A stretch of DNA of 64,000 nucleotides from NCBI RefSeq assembly GCF_019039255.1, contig NZ_CP077062.1, positions 496,001 through 560,000 on the forward strand, in the 5' to 3' direction. The DNA comes from Nocardioides panacis. GTDB lineage: Bacteria; Actinomycetota; Actinomycetes; Propionibacteriales; Nocardioidaceae. Each line of letters begins with the position of its first letter. Position 1 is the first letter of the stretch. The notes beneath the pieces were generated by a model. That model saw only the letters and a list, made by a program, of their open reading frames with translations, was not told the DNA's origin and ran no database searches. The translations under genes were made by a program, and so were the position numbers. Positions 53,636 through 62,313 of the stretch are shown one piece after another.

Positions 53636-54028
53636 ATGTCTGGTGACTTCGGTCTAGGGGACGTCTTAGTCTCGATGTTCTGGTTCATGCTTCTGGTGGT
53701 GTGGATCTGGATGATCATCGCCATCTTCGGGGACATCTTCCGCGACCACGAGCTCGGTGGTGGCGCGAAGGCGCTGTGGACCCTGTTCATCATCATCATC
53801 CCGTGGCTCGGTGCCCTGGTGTACCTGATCGTGCGCGGCCGGTCGATGAACGAGCGCGCGCTCAAGGCCGCCCAGGCCCACGACGAGCAGATGAAGGCCT
53901 ACGTCCGGGACGCCGCCGGTACGTCGACGAGCACGGCCGACGAGCTCCGGAAGCTCAACGAGCTGCGCAGCGAAGGTGTGCTCTCGGAGGAGGACTACGA
54001 GAAGGCCAAGGCCAAGACGCTCGGCTGA
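53636..54028 (+). CDS. PLDc_N and SHOCT domain membrane protein
   Basis: 130 residues with the same build as the protein at 26319: two membrane helices (SMFWFMLLVVWIWMIIAIF and LWTLFIIIIPWLGALVYLIVRG), a charged linker and a SHOCT hairpin (LRKLNELRSEGVLSEEDYEKAKAK). AAGGAG precedes the ATG by seven bases. A degenerate TCATCC half site lies about 90 bases upstream (53544), followed by GGGGGATG. Confidence 0.85.
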   Translation: MSGDFGLGDVLVSMFWFMLLVVWIWMIIAIFGDIFRDHELGGGAKALWTLFIIIIPWLGALVYLIVRGRSMNERALKAAQAHDEQMKAYVRDAAGTSTSTADELRKLNELRSEGVLSEEDYEKAKAKTLG

Positions 54029-54094
54029 GACGCCGGGGGCCGCCGTGAGGGACCTCCCGCACCGGGTCGACGACGCTCTACGAGGGAGCCCACG

Positions 54095-55500
54095 ATGACC
54101 GAGCCGCACCCGACCGGGACGCCCCCCCGACGCGGAGGACCAGCAGGAGCTGGAGCGCCTGCGCAGCGAGGTCACCGAGCTCCGTGCCCGGCTGGCCTCG
54201 TCGGAGCCCGGGCCGGCAGCTCCGGACGGTGCGCCGCCGCCGGCCCCGCGCGCCCGCCAGGGCGGCTGGTGGCGGCCGGTCGTGGTGGTGACGCTGGTGC
54301 TGGTCGCCGCGGTCCTCGCCCCGGCGTCCGTGGTGGCTCGGTGGGCCCACGACGAGGTGGCCGACACGGACCGCTACGTCGAGACGGTGGCGCCGCTCGC
54401 GCACGACCCGGCCGTCCAGAAGGCGGTCGCGGACCGGGTGACCGCGGAGCTGTTCGCCCGGATCGACGTCAAGGCGGTCACCGACGAGGCGGTCGCGGCG
54501 CTGTCCGCCCAGGGCCTCCCGCCCCGGGTCGCGGTGGGCCTGAACGCGCTCTCCGCCCCGCTGGCCAGCGGGATCCAGTCCTTCGTCCACGACCAGATCA
54601 CCAAGCTGGTGCAGTCCGACGTCTTCGCCGCCGCCTGGGTGCAGGCCAACCGGGAGGCGCACGCCCAGATGGTCGCGGTGCTGTCCGGGGAGGGCACCGA
54701 CACCGTCAACGTCAAGGGCGACACCGTGTCGATCAACCTCGCCGCGATCATCGACGTCGTCAAGAAGCGCCTGAGCGACCGCGGCTTCACCCTCGCCGAG
54801 CGGATCCCGACCGTGAACGCGCAGTTCACCATCTTCCAGTCCGCCGACCTGACCAAGGCACAGACGGTGTTCCGGCTGCTGAACACCCTGGCCCGCTGGC
54901 TGCCGGTGCTGGCCCTGCTCCTGCTGGCGCTCGCCGTGTACGTCGCCCGCCGGCGCCGCCAGACGCTCATCTGGTCGGCGGTCGCGGTGGCCGCGTCCAT
55001 GCTGGTGCTCGGTGCGGCCCTGAACATCTTCCGACCGGTGTACCTGAACGCGATCGACCCACGGGTGCTGCCGACGCCTGCCGCGGCCGCGATCTACGAC
55101 CAGCTGGTCGGGTTCATCCGGCTCAACCTCCGCGCGGTGCTGGTGGTCGCCCTGGCGGTGGCGGCGGGCGCCTGGGTCACCGGTCCCGCCGGGGCGACCA
55201 CCCGGACCGCGCTCTCCCGCGGCGTGGGGTGGCTGCGCGGCGGCGCCGAGCACGCGGGCCTGGACACCGGTCCGTTCGGCGCGGCGGTCTACCGCTGGCG
55301 GCCGGCGCTGCGCGGCGTGATCGTCGGGGTGGCGGTGCTCGTCTACCTGCTCCAGGCGCACCCGACGGGGGGCGTCGGCCCTCACCCTGCTCGTGGTCAC
55401 CGTGGTGGCGCTGTTCGTGGTGGAGTTCCTGGGCCGCCCGCCCGCGGAGGGGGAGCCGTCCGCTGCGCCTGGAGAGCCGGCCGGCCGGGCGGCCGGGTGA
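54095..55500 (+). CDS. Membrane protein of unknown function (two frameshifts)
   Basis: About 467 residues after repair. A coiled-coil-like N terminus (ELERLRSEVTELRARLA) precedes one helix (VVVVTLVLVAAVLAPASVVA), a 200-residue soluble region with VADTDRYVETVAPLAHDPAVQKAVADRVT, and several C-terminal helices. Breaks occur at a run of seven C (54122-54128) and a run of six G (55367-55372); removing one base at each gives a continuous frame to TGA 55498-55500 and a total length divisible by three. Relatives are uncharacterised actinobacterial membrane proteins; no function is proposed. Confidence 0.7.
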
Positions 55501-55511
55501 GGGTCCGGTCC

Positions 55512-56138
55512 TCACATCTGCAGCAGCTGGGGCAGCCCGTTGTACAGCGCGACACTCGCGGTGGCGGCGTAGGCCAGCGCCCCGAGGTAGTAGCCGAGCG
55601 CCCGCAGCCGGAGGCTGTCGAGCTCGTCGCCGATGCCCCGCAGCACCAGGCCGACCGCCCCCAGGGACACGACCAGCACGATCCCGATCCCCAGCGCCAG
55701 CTCGCGGCTGAGCGTCCGCGCGAGCACCCAGCAGACCAGCACGGTGAACATGGCCCCGACCAGTGCCGAGGGCCACACGAAGGACCAGGCGCGCACCCGG
55801 TGCCCCGCCGGTGACCGCCGGAGGTCGGCGGCACGGATCGAGGTGCTGGCCGCGGGCAGGGCCGGGCGGAGCCGGAACGACAGGAACCACTGCAGGACCA
55901 GAGAGGTCGAGACGCCGATCACGACGGCGGTGGGGGGATCCACCGAGACGGCGGTCGCCACGACCGCGGCGAGCATCCCGGACCCCAGCGCCCACAGGCC
56001 GCCCACCAGGTAGTAGCCGGGCCGGCGCAGGTGCGTGCCGATCACCCCGGGTGCCGCCAGGGTCCAGCGCAGCAGCACGCCGAGCTCGGCCAGCAGGCCA
56101 CCCAGCACCCCGAACAGCACGGCCCACACCGGACCCAT
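55512..56138 (-). CDS. Membrane protein of unknown function
   Basis: 208 residues with about five hydrophobic segments (VWAVLFGVLGGLLAELGVLL, YYLVGGLWALGSGMLAAVVAT, VVIGVSTSLVLQWFL, SALVGAMFTVLVCWVLA, LALGIGIVLVVSLGAVGLVL). ATG 56138 is preferred with GCGAGG upstream. It converges with the preceding membrane gene and follows the DUF7144 gene on the same strand (gap 29 bases), suggesting cotranscription with it. Confidence 0.7.
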   Translation of the reverse strand: MGPVWAVLFGVLGGLLAELGVLLRWTLAAPGVIGTHLRRPGYYLVGGLWALGSGMLAAVVATAVSVDPPTAVVIGVSTSLVLQWFLSFRLRPALPAASTSIRAADLRRSPAGHRVRAWSFVWPSALVGAMFTVLVCWVLARTLSRELALGIGIVLVVSLGAVGLVLRGIGDELDSLRLRALGYYLGALAYAATASVALYNGLPQLLQM

Positions 56139-56167
56139 CACGTCGACCTCGCCCGTGCGTGCTCCCG

Positions 56168-56581
56168 CTACTCGAGCTCGGTCGCCTCGCTCCCGTGCAC
56201 GATCAGCGCCCACAGCACCAGGACGTCGATGGTGATGATCAGCAGCGCCCAGAAGGGGTACGACGGGAGCTGCATCATCTGCGTGAGCATGTTCAGCGAC
56301 GTGACGACGACGGCCACCGCGATCGCCCACGAGGCGCCGCGGATCACGAAGAAGCCGGAGGTCGCGACCACGATCCCGAGCACCAGGTGGATCCAGCCGA
56401 AGGCCGTCACGTCGAGCAGCACCGACGCGTGCCGACCGACCACGTAGACCTCGTCCTTCGCGATCGCCGCGACGCCCGAGATCGCGTTCATGAAGCCGTT
56501 GATGATCATCATCAGACCGGCGAAGACGACCCAGCCGACCCATCCCGTGGGCACCGCTCGGGTTCCGCTGATGTTCGACAT
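56168..56581 (-). CDS. DUF7144 family membrane protein
   Basis: 137 residues: third DUF7144 copy with GWVGWVVFAGLMMIINGFMNAISG, TAFGWIHLVLGIVV, VVTSLNMLTQMMQLPSYPFW and IDVLVLWALIVHGSE. It is more diverged than the copies at 17379 and 44339. GAGAGAGGAA is a few bases before the ATG. A near-perfect 17-bp repeat lies 88 bases upstream. Confidence 0.85.
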   Translation of the reverse strand: MSNISGTRAVPTGWVGWVVFAGLMMIINGFMNAISGVAAIAKDEVYVVGRHASVLLDVTAFGWIHLVLGIVVATSGFFVIRGASWAIAVAVVVTSLNMLTQMMQLPSYPFWALLIITIDVLVLWALIVHGSEATELE

Positions 56582-56669
56582 GGTGGTTCCTCTCTCGGGA
56601 CGAGGTGCTCAGACGGGACCGGGCACGGAGCTCATGCCCCGACGCTAGGGACCTCCCGGGGCGCCTGGA

Positions 56670-56686
56670 TCACCCGCTGCGGGCGA
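56670..56686. promoter_or_regulatory. Near-perfect copy of the 17-bp repeat
   Basis: TCACCC-GCTGC-GGGCGA, one mismatch, midway between divergent starts at 56581 (minus) and 56772 (plus), 88 and 85 bases away. Confidence 0.45.
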
Positions 56687-56724
56687 GGTGGACGGGTGGC
56701 TGCCGGTTCATCGTGGGGGTACAT

Positions 56725-56746
56725 CCACCGTGCACCCGCACGGTGG
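56725..56746. repeat. Perfect 9-bp inverted repeat before the DUF308 gene
   Basis: CCACCGTGC at 56725-56733 and GCACGGTGG at 56738-56746 with a 4-base loop, 25 bases upstream of the ATG. It could be an operator or a leader hairpin. Confidence 0.5.
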
Positions 56747-56771
56747 GGAACGGACGACGGGAGCACCCGAC

Positions 56772-57323
56772 ATGGCCGAGCACGCGCAGGGCCGGACCGC
56801 CAGCGACCTGATCCTCGGAGCACTGATCGTCCTGCTGGGGCTGGTCGTCCTGGGGCACACGCTGGTCGCCACCAAGGTCTCGCTGCTGTTCCTGGGCTGG
56901 CTGCTCTTCGCCGGCGGCGTGGTCACCCTGGCGGCGACGCTGTTCCGGATCGGCAAGGACGGGTTCTGGCTCGGGGCGCTCGGCGGCGGGCTGATGACGG
57001 TGCTGGGCATCGTCTTCCTGCGGCACACCCACGCGGCGGCCGTCACCGTCACCCTGGTGGCCGGCGCGATGTTCCTCGCCACCGGTCTCGCCCGGCTGGT
57101 GGCGGCGTTCCAGACGCCGGCGGCCCGGGTGCCGCTGCTGGTCAGCGGCGTGGTGTCGACGTTCCTGGGCCTGCTGGTGCTGTTCAACCTCGTGGACGCG
57201 TCCCTGGTGTTCCTCGGGATCATGCTCGGCGTGGAGCTGCTCGCCGAGGGCGTCGCGATCATGATCGTCGGGCGCGACACCCTGGGCACGGCGCGCGCGG
57301 GACGCATCGCCTCGGCCACCTGA
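56772..57323 (+). CDS. DUF308 (HdeD-like) membrane protein
   Basis: 183 residues with six regularly spaced helices, typical of DUF308/HdeD: LILGALIVLLGLVVLG, LFLGWLLFAGGVVTLAATL, FWLGALGGGLMTVLGIVFL and LLVSGVVSTFLGLLVL. HdeD in enteric bacteria is linked to acid and stress resistance; whether that applies here is unknown. ATG 56772 lies after CGACGGGAGCACCCGAC. Confidence 0.85.
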   Translation: MAEHAQGRTASDLILGALIVLLGLVVLGHTLVATKVSLLFLGWLLFAGGVVTLAATLFRIGKDGFWLGALGGGLMTVLGIVFLRHTHAAAVTVTLVAGAMFLATGLARLVAAFQTPAARVPLLVSGVVSTFLGLLVLFNLVDASLVFLGIMLGVELLAEGVAIMIVGRDTLGTARAGRIASAT

Positions 57324-57344
57324 CCGGGGTCGCCGGGCTGCCGC

Positions 57345-58010
57345 TCACGGCGGCCCGTCGCTGTCGGCCAGGAAGGGCAGCGGGTTCCCGGCGGCCCGGG
57401 CGCCCGACGCGAGCCAGCGGGAGACGCCGTCGGGGTGCCGCCGGTCGAGCTCGTCGAGGTACCTTCCCCGCAGCTCCGCGAGCGACGCCCGCTCCTCGGC
57501 CCCGTGGGTGGTCTCCAGCAGCCGGAAGCTGCGGCGCCAGGCCTGGCAGAGCGCCTCGTCCTCGAGGTCCGACAACGCCTCGCGCGGCAGCGTGTCGGGC
57601 TGCGCCGGGTCCGGCTCGCCGGCGGGCAGCGCGGTGACGACCGGCGCGGGCGGGCTGCCGCGGAGCCTCCGGCGGACGGCGGGGTGCCCGGCCACCGCGA
57701 GCAGCAGCAGGAAGAGCCCGGTGAGCCGGAGGACGGCGACCAGCCCGGCCACCGCGACGGTCCACGCCCCGGCCGTCAGCCCGACGTCGGCGACCGTCCG
57801 TGCGGTGAGGCGGCCGGGGACCTCGGGCAGGCAGCACCGGACCAGCGCGGCCAGCACCCCGACCGCCAGCAGCGCGCTCGTCGGGCCGCCCCACCCCCAG
57901 GTGAGCACGGCGCTGACGAGGCCGACCCCGGTCAGCGCGACCACGTAGCCGCGCCACAGCCGGTCGGCCGCTGAGCGGCGGACCGGTCCGGCGGCGTGCG
58001 GCGCGCTCAC
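57345..58010 (-). CDS. Membrane protein of unknown function (paralog of 17856-18551)
   Basis: 221 residues. Hydrophobic helices fill the first 125 residues, then a soluble domain with LCQAWRRSF, LRGRYLDEL, GVSRWLASGARAAGNPLPFL, nearly identical in layout to the protein at 17856. GTG 58010 (VSAPHAAG) has GAGGC upstream; the longer open frame to 58259 has an arginine-rich leader that does not look coding. It converges with the DUF308 gene. Confidence 0.75.
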   Translation of the reverse strand: MSAPHAAGPVRRSAADRLWRGYVVALTGVGLVSAVLTWGWGGPTSALLAVGVLAALVRCCLPEVPGRLTARTVADVGLTAGAWTVAVAGLVAVLRLTGLFLLLLAVAGHPAVRRRLRGSPPAPVVTALPAGEPDPAQPDTLPREALSDLEDEALCQAWRRSFRLLETTHGAEERASLAELRGRYLDELDRRHPDGVSRWLASGARAAGNPLPFLADSDGPP

Positions 58011-58349
58011 GGCAGGTGCCTCGTGCGGGCCACCGCACGGGCCCCGCTGCGGTGGCCGGCCGGCGGCTTCGCGGAGGGGCGGGGGACGTGCGTCCCGGCG
58101 GTGGTCTCGCTCAGGAACGGCGTCACCTGGAGTCTCGTCACGTCCGCTCCCTCGGGACGACGGTGCCCGTCCCACCCGTGGGCGGGTGCCGCGCCTGTCC
58201 ACGGCCTTCACCGGCGTGTGCCCTCGACGGTAGGACCGCCCGCGGGGCGGCGGCCTCACCCCTCGGGGGTGAGAATGTCGCCGGGCAGGGGCGCCGCGAC
58301 CACCGCTGATCCTCGACGGCGGAGCCTCCCCGACGACCAGCAGGCACCG
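58011..58349. other. Intergenic region with operator copy
   Basis: About 340 bases between the start of the paralogous membrane gene and the end of the LssY-like gene. No gene is supported. It contains a perfect 17-bp repeat at 58256-58272. Confidence 0.5.
58256..58272. promoter_or_regulatory. Perfect copy of the 17-bp repeat
   Basis: TCACCC-CTCGG-GGGTGA, 246 bases upstream of the annotated GTG of the membrane gene at 57345-58010. The long distance may mean a distant promoter or a wrongly placed start. Confidence 0.55.
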
Positions 58350-59649
58350 TCAGCTGCCGGGCGACGGCTGGGTCCGGGTGACGGGGGTCCGGGTGGCGGG
58401 ACCACGCGCGGCGGCGTACTCGCGGGCCCGGGTGCTGCTGAGCGCGAGCATCAGCAGGATGCTCAGGGTCACCGCCGGCAGCCCGTTGCCCAGCGTCGGC
58501 CGCGGGCCGCCGGACAGGTTGCTGACCGCCGTGTCGAGGATGAACACCGTGCTGAGCAGCAGCAGCAGGACCCGGGCCGCCGTGCTGCCCCGCACGACCG
58601 CCCGGGCGAGCCACAGGTCGAGCAGGCCGACCGCGGCGAAGGCCAGGACGGTGGCGGTGACGGTGGCTGCCGTCGCGTCGCTGCCCACGAGCCCCGAGGC
58701 GTCTCCGGACACCGCCACGAGCCCCGCGACGGCGAGGGACAGCAGGCCGCGCCCCGCGGCCACGGCGGCGCCGAAGACCGTCGGCGGCGGCGCCCGCAGG
58801 ATCGGGGGCGGCAGCGGCGCCGGCGGCCTCGGGGGAGCCTCGACCCGCGCGAGCTCGAGGACCGGCAGGTCGCCGTCGGTCTCGATGCGGTCCCCGCCGC
58901 CGTTGTGCGAGTGGTAGCCGGTGGAGAAGTTCACCAGCCGGTGCACGGTGACCTCGGGGGGAGGTCGCGGTGACCCCCGCGACGATGAAGTCGCGCTCCA
59001 CGTCGATGTCCTGCGCGATCCGGTGCGTCACCTGGAAGGTGAACAGGGACAGCCCCACGGTGCGGTCGTAGGTGCCGGCCGCGAGCCAGTCCACGGCCTG
59101 TCCGCCGGGCAGCATCCAGCCCGTGGGGCAGTGCCAGAAGCGCACGTGGTGGCGCTGCGCGGGGTTGCCCGCGACCTCCTGCTGGTAGGCGAAATCCTGC
59201 GGCCGCTCGAAGAGGTGCAAGGGACTCACCGGTGCCTCGGGGTAGCTCACCCGGCGCAGCGTGGTGCTCACGATCCGCACGCTGCTGGCGAGGGTCACCT
59301 CGTCGGCCCGCACCCAGCCGGCCCGCTCCATCACCTCGTGAACCTGCTGCTCGTCGCCGCGGAGGGCGAGGTTGACCGGGTCGCCGAGCAGCCCGTCGGA
59401 GGTGCGGGCCCGGCCGATGAAGTAGCTCGGCAGGTAGAGGTAGGTCAGCACCCGGTGCACCCGCGGCAGCGCCAGGTAGGCGGCGATCACCCAGAAGGCC
59501 ACGACGAGCAGCATCCGCCAGCCCAGGGTCAGGCCCTCGCGCAGGATCAGCAGGGCCAGCCAGGTGGCCGCGGCCCCGGCGAGCGCGAAGGCGGCGCCGT
59601 CCAGCACCTCGAGCGGCGAGGGGCGGTCGCGGGGCCGGGTGCCGGGCAC
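58350..59649 (-). CDS. LssY C-terminal domain membrane protein (frameshifted)
   Basis: About 432 residues once joined. Membrane helices at residues 15-70 precede the LssY_C domain: DPVNLALRGDEQQVHEVMERAGWVRADE, RRVSYPEAPVSPLHLFERPQDFAYQQEV, VRFWHCP, DWLAAGTYDRTVGLS and HRIAQDIDVERDFI. After the break the protein continues with VNFSTGYHSHNGGGDRIETDG and three more helices. The break is a run of six G at 58956-58961; one base must go. GTG 59649 is the likeliest start. A DosR-like box lies 38 bases upstream. Confidence 0.75.
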
Positions 59650-59686
59650 GTCGGCCAGTGTTCCGAAGCGCGGCGGCGCTGCGGCA

Positions 59687-59700
59687 GGGACCGAAGTCCC
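59687..59700. promoter_or_regulatory. DosR/DevR-like box GGGAC-CGAA-GTCCC
   Basis: Perfect 5-bp arms with a 4-bp spacer, overlapping the stop codon of the metallophosphoesterase gene and 38 bases upstream of the LssY-like GTG. Same class as the box at 10548. Confidence 0.55.
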
Positions 59701-60713
59701 TAGCCGGGCGGCGGCCGGCTGCCCGAGTCGGTCCCCGGCCCGGCCACGGAGACGAACTTCCACGAGAAGCCGCCGTCGGGCCGCAGGGTGAGGCGCAGCC
59801 AGCCGTGGGTGTCGCTGAACTGGCGGACGATGTAGGCGGGGGAGGAGGTGAACGCGCGGAGCCCGATCCCGCCGGTGGAGACCTGGAAGGCCGTCGTGCC
59901 GGTGCCGTCGTCGGGGGTGCAGGTGTCGTCGGACAGAACCGGGCACGACCGCTCGTAGTTGTGCTGCGAGCCGGACAGGGTCAGCCGGACGTCGTACTTG
60001 TCGATCACGTCGATCCAGGGCTTCACCTCGGTGCTCCGGCTGTGGGCGTCGGTGTCCGAGGTGAAGTACGGGTCGTGGTGGACGACGACCAGGTGCTGTC
60101 CGGCCTTCGTCGCCCGGGCCAGGTCCCGGTCCAGCCAGTCGGTGACCTCGCGGGCGCGGGCCGGGTCGAAGCGCCACAGTGCCGAGCTCAGCATCGCGAA
60201 GTGCCAGCTGCCGAGGTCGAAGGAGTAGGGGTCGCCGTTGCCGATCCAACCGATCTGCCGGTTCGCCCGCGACCGGGTGGTGTCGCCGGGACACTGCCCG
60301 TTCATGAAGTTGTCGAGGTCCTCGTTGCGGTCGGGCTCCCAGTCGTGGTTCGGTGCGCTGACCCAGTAGAGGTACGGCTTGGTGCCGCTCCACAGCCGGT
60401 CCCAGTAGTCGACGTAGTCCGAGCAGTAGGCGGTGCTGTACTGGAAGTCCCCGAGGCCGAGGAACGCGTCGACCGTGCCTGCCTTCAGCGCGGCCGCGAT
60501 GGACGCACCGTTGCGGCCCGAGGCCGACGACGGGTCGCTGGTCCGCTCCCCGTTCATGTCGCCCACGGCGGCGAGGTGCACGGTCCTGCCCCGGGCCCCT
60601 CCGGCCTGGCCGCCCTCGTGGCCCCCCACCGGGCCGCCCGACCGGTCGCCGGCCCCGGAGCAGCCCGCGAGGAGGAGGAAGGCGGCCGCCAGCCACACGC
60701 GCGACGCTCTCAA
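59700..60713 (-). CDS. Secreted lipoprotein metallophosphoesterase
   Basis: 337 residues. A signal peptide ends in the lipobox LAGCS (cysteine about residue 18). The calcineurin-like phosphoesterase motifs follow: AAVGDMNGE, LGLGDFQYS, SAPNHDWE, VVVHHDPYF and SGSQHNYER, with their aspartate, asparagine and histidine metal ligands. The C-terminal part is beta-rich. Related to purple-acid-phosphatase-like enzymes acting outside the cell. The start is a TTG at 60713 with GGAGG five bases upstream, a rare but well supported choice. Confidence 0.85.
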   Translation of the reverse strand: MRASRVWLAAAFLLLAGCSGAGDRSGGPVGGHEGGQAGGARGRTVHLAAVGDMNGERTSDPSSASGRNGASIAAALKAGTVDAFLGLGDFQYSTAYCSDYVDYWDRLWSGTKPYLYWVSAPNHDWEPDRNEDLDNFMNGQCPGDTTRSRANRQIGWIGNGDPYSFDLGSWHFAMLSSALWRFDPARAREVTDWLDRDLARATKAGQHLVVVHHDPYFTSDTDAHSRSTEVKPWIDVIDKYDVRLTLSGSQHNYERSCPVLSDDTCTPDDGTGTTAFQVSTGGIGLRAFTSSPAYIVRQFSDTHGWLRLTLRPDGGFSWKFVSVAGPGTDSGSRPPPG

Positions 60714-60865
60714 CGCAACCTCCGAATCGTGACAAGACGGGTGGCCCCCCGAGCCGACGCCTCATAGATTGCTACCACGTGACGCTGTGGTGCGCGTCGT
60801 CCGCGCGGGTCATTTCCGGTTCGGACGGCGGGCCCTGCGCGACACCCGCCTGGGAGGGGAGGCGC

Positions 60866-62260
60866 ATGACGAAGAAACAGTGGCTCGGACCGGCGGCGGT
60901 GACCACCGCGCTGGTGGCCGTGGTCGCAGTGGGGTTCCTCGGTCCCGGCGCGGGGGAGGACGAGGCGGAGCCGCCGCCCCGCGCGGCCCGGTCGGCGACC
61001 CCGACCCCGAGACCGACGACGACCGCGACGGCGACGGCCCGGCGGGCGACGCAGGTGCCGGACCTGGACCGGGTCGTCGGGCGGCGAGGCCCGGAGGTTC
61101 CACCCGGCGGGCGGTCGCCGACGAGTGACAAGACCCAGAGCAAGCTGTGGTTCCACGACGGCCGCTGGTGGGGACTGCTGTACGACACCCGGGCCGGGGC
61201 CACGCTGATCCACCGCTTGGATCCGCGGCGCCGGGTCTGGGTGAACACCGGGGTGGTCGTGGACGGCCGTGACGGCGCGCGGGCGGACGCGCTGTGGGAC
61301 GGGCACAAGCTGTACGTCGCGACGGGCACGACCTACGAGTCGGGCTGGGGCAGCCCGCCCACCGCCCGTCAGGTCCGCGCGGGGTCGGCGGTGCTGCAGC
61401 GGTTCAGCTACCGCCCGGACAGGAAGACCTACGTGCGCGACCCGGGCTTCCCGGTCCGGATCCACTCCGGGGCATCGGAGTCGATCACCCTCGACGAGGA
61501 CTCGACCGGTCAGCTGTGGGTGACGTACACGCGGCTGCGGAAGGTCTTCGTCAACCGCACCACGGGAGGCGACAGGTCCTGGGGCAGACCGTTCGTGCTC
61601 CCGGGTCCGGCGGCCCGCGTCAACTCCGACGACACCTCGGGGGTCGTCGCGTTCGCCGGAGGCGAGGTCGGGGTCTTCTGGAGCAACCAGAACACCCGGA
61701 CGTTCTACTTCGCGGTGCACGACGACGCCGCAGACGACCGGGCCTGGCGCATCGAGGTCGCCTACGGCCATCACTTCAGCGGCTGTTCCCGTGGCTGCGC
61801 CAACGACCACATGAGCCTCAAGGCACTGCCGGACGGCCGCGTGTTCGTCGCCGTCAAGACGGCGAACCGGGTGGCCGGGCAGCCCTTCATCGTGCTCCTG
61901 GTCCGCTCCGCTTCCGGCTGGGCCGCGCACGTGGCCGGGACGGTCGAGGAGCTGTACACCCGGCCCCTGGTGGTGCTCTCCGCCGAGAAGCGGCTGGTCT
62001 ACCTGTTCATGGTCGTCCCCGAGGAGGGCGGGGCGGTGTACTACAAGAAGTCCGACGTGGACCACATCGAGTTCGGACCCGGTCTGGGCACGCCCGTCCT
62101 CAGCGGGAGCGGACGGATCAACAACCCGACCTCGACCAAGCAGGTGGTCGACGACAGGTCCGGTCTGGTGGTGCTCGGCTCGGACGGCCGGCATGCTCCT
62201 TCCGGACAAGCCGTCAAGACGAGGAGCCGCTACTGGTTCAACACGGTCCCGGTCGGCTGA
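60866..62260 (+). CDS. Exported repeat-type (BNR/propeller-like) protein
   Basis: 464 residues. A signal-anchor (residues 8-28) and a low-complexity threonine/proline/arginine stretch are followed by repeated beta units with WFHDGRWWGLLYD, LWDGHKLYVATGT, LDEDSTGQLWVTYTR, GGEVGVFWSNQ and LPDGRVFVAVKT. The pattern of WDG/DG turns suggests a six- or seven-blade propeller like sialidase/BNR proteins. No catalytic residues can be assigned. GGGAGGGGAGG precedes the ATG. It diverges from the metallophosphoesterase. Confidence 0.72.
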   Translation: MTKKQWLGPAAVTTALVAVVAVGFLGPGAGEDEAEPPPRAARSATPTPRPTTTATATARRATQVPDLDRVVGRRGPEVPPGGRSPTSDKTQSKLWFHDGRWWGLLYDTRAGATLIHRLDPRRRVWVNTGVVVDGRDGARADALWDGHKLYVATGTTYESGWGSPPTARQVRAGSAVLQRFSYRPDRKTYVRDPGFPVRIHSGASESITLDEDSTGQLWVTYTRLRKVFVNRTTGGDRSWGRPFVLPGPAARVNSDDTSGVVAFAGGEVGVFWSNQNTRTFYFAVHDDAADDRAWRIEVAYGHHFSGCSRGCANDHMSLKALPDGRVFVAVKTANRVAGQPFIVLLVRSASGWAAHVAGTVEELYTRPLVVLSAEKRLVYLFMVVPEEGGAVYYKKSDVDHIEFGPGLGTPVLSGSGRINNPTSTKQVVDDRSGLVVLGSDGRHAPSGQAVKTRSRYWFNTVPVG

Positions 62261-62313
62261 GCCCCGAGCCACCGCGATTCCCCCGCCTGACCCGGCGCGT
62301 CTGGCGGCCGGCG

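Noticed and set aside
58138-60765. Single 875-codon minus-strand frame covering the LssY-like and metallophosphoesterase genes
   Set aside because: Only its middle part (LssY-like) is coding in that frame; the first part is the wrong frame of the lipoprotein phosphoesterase and the last part is noncoding after the G-run shift.
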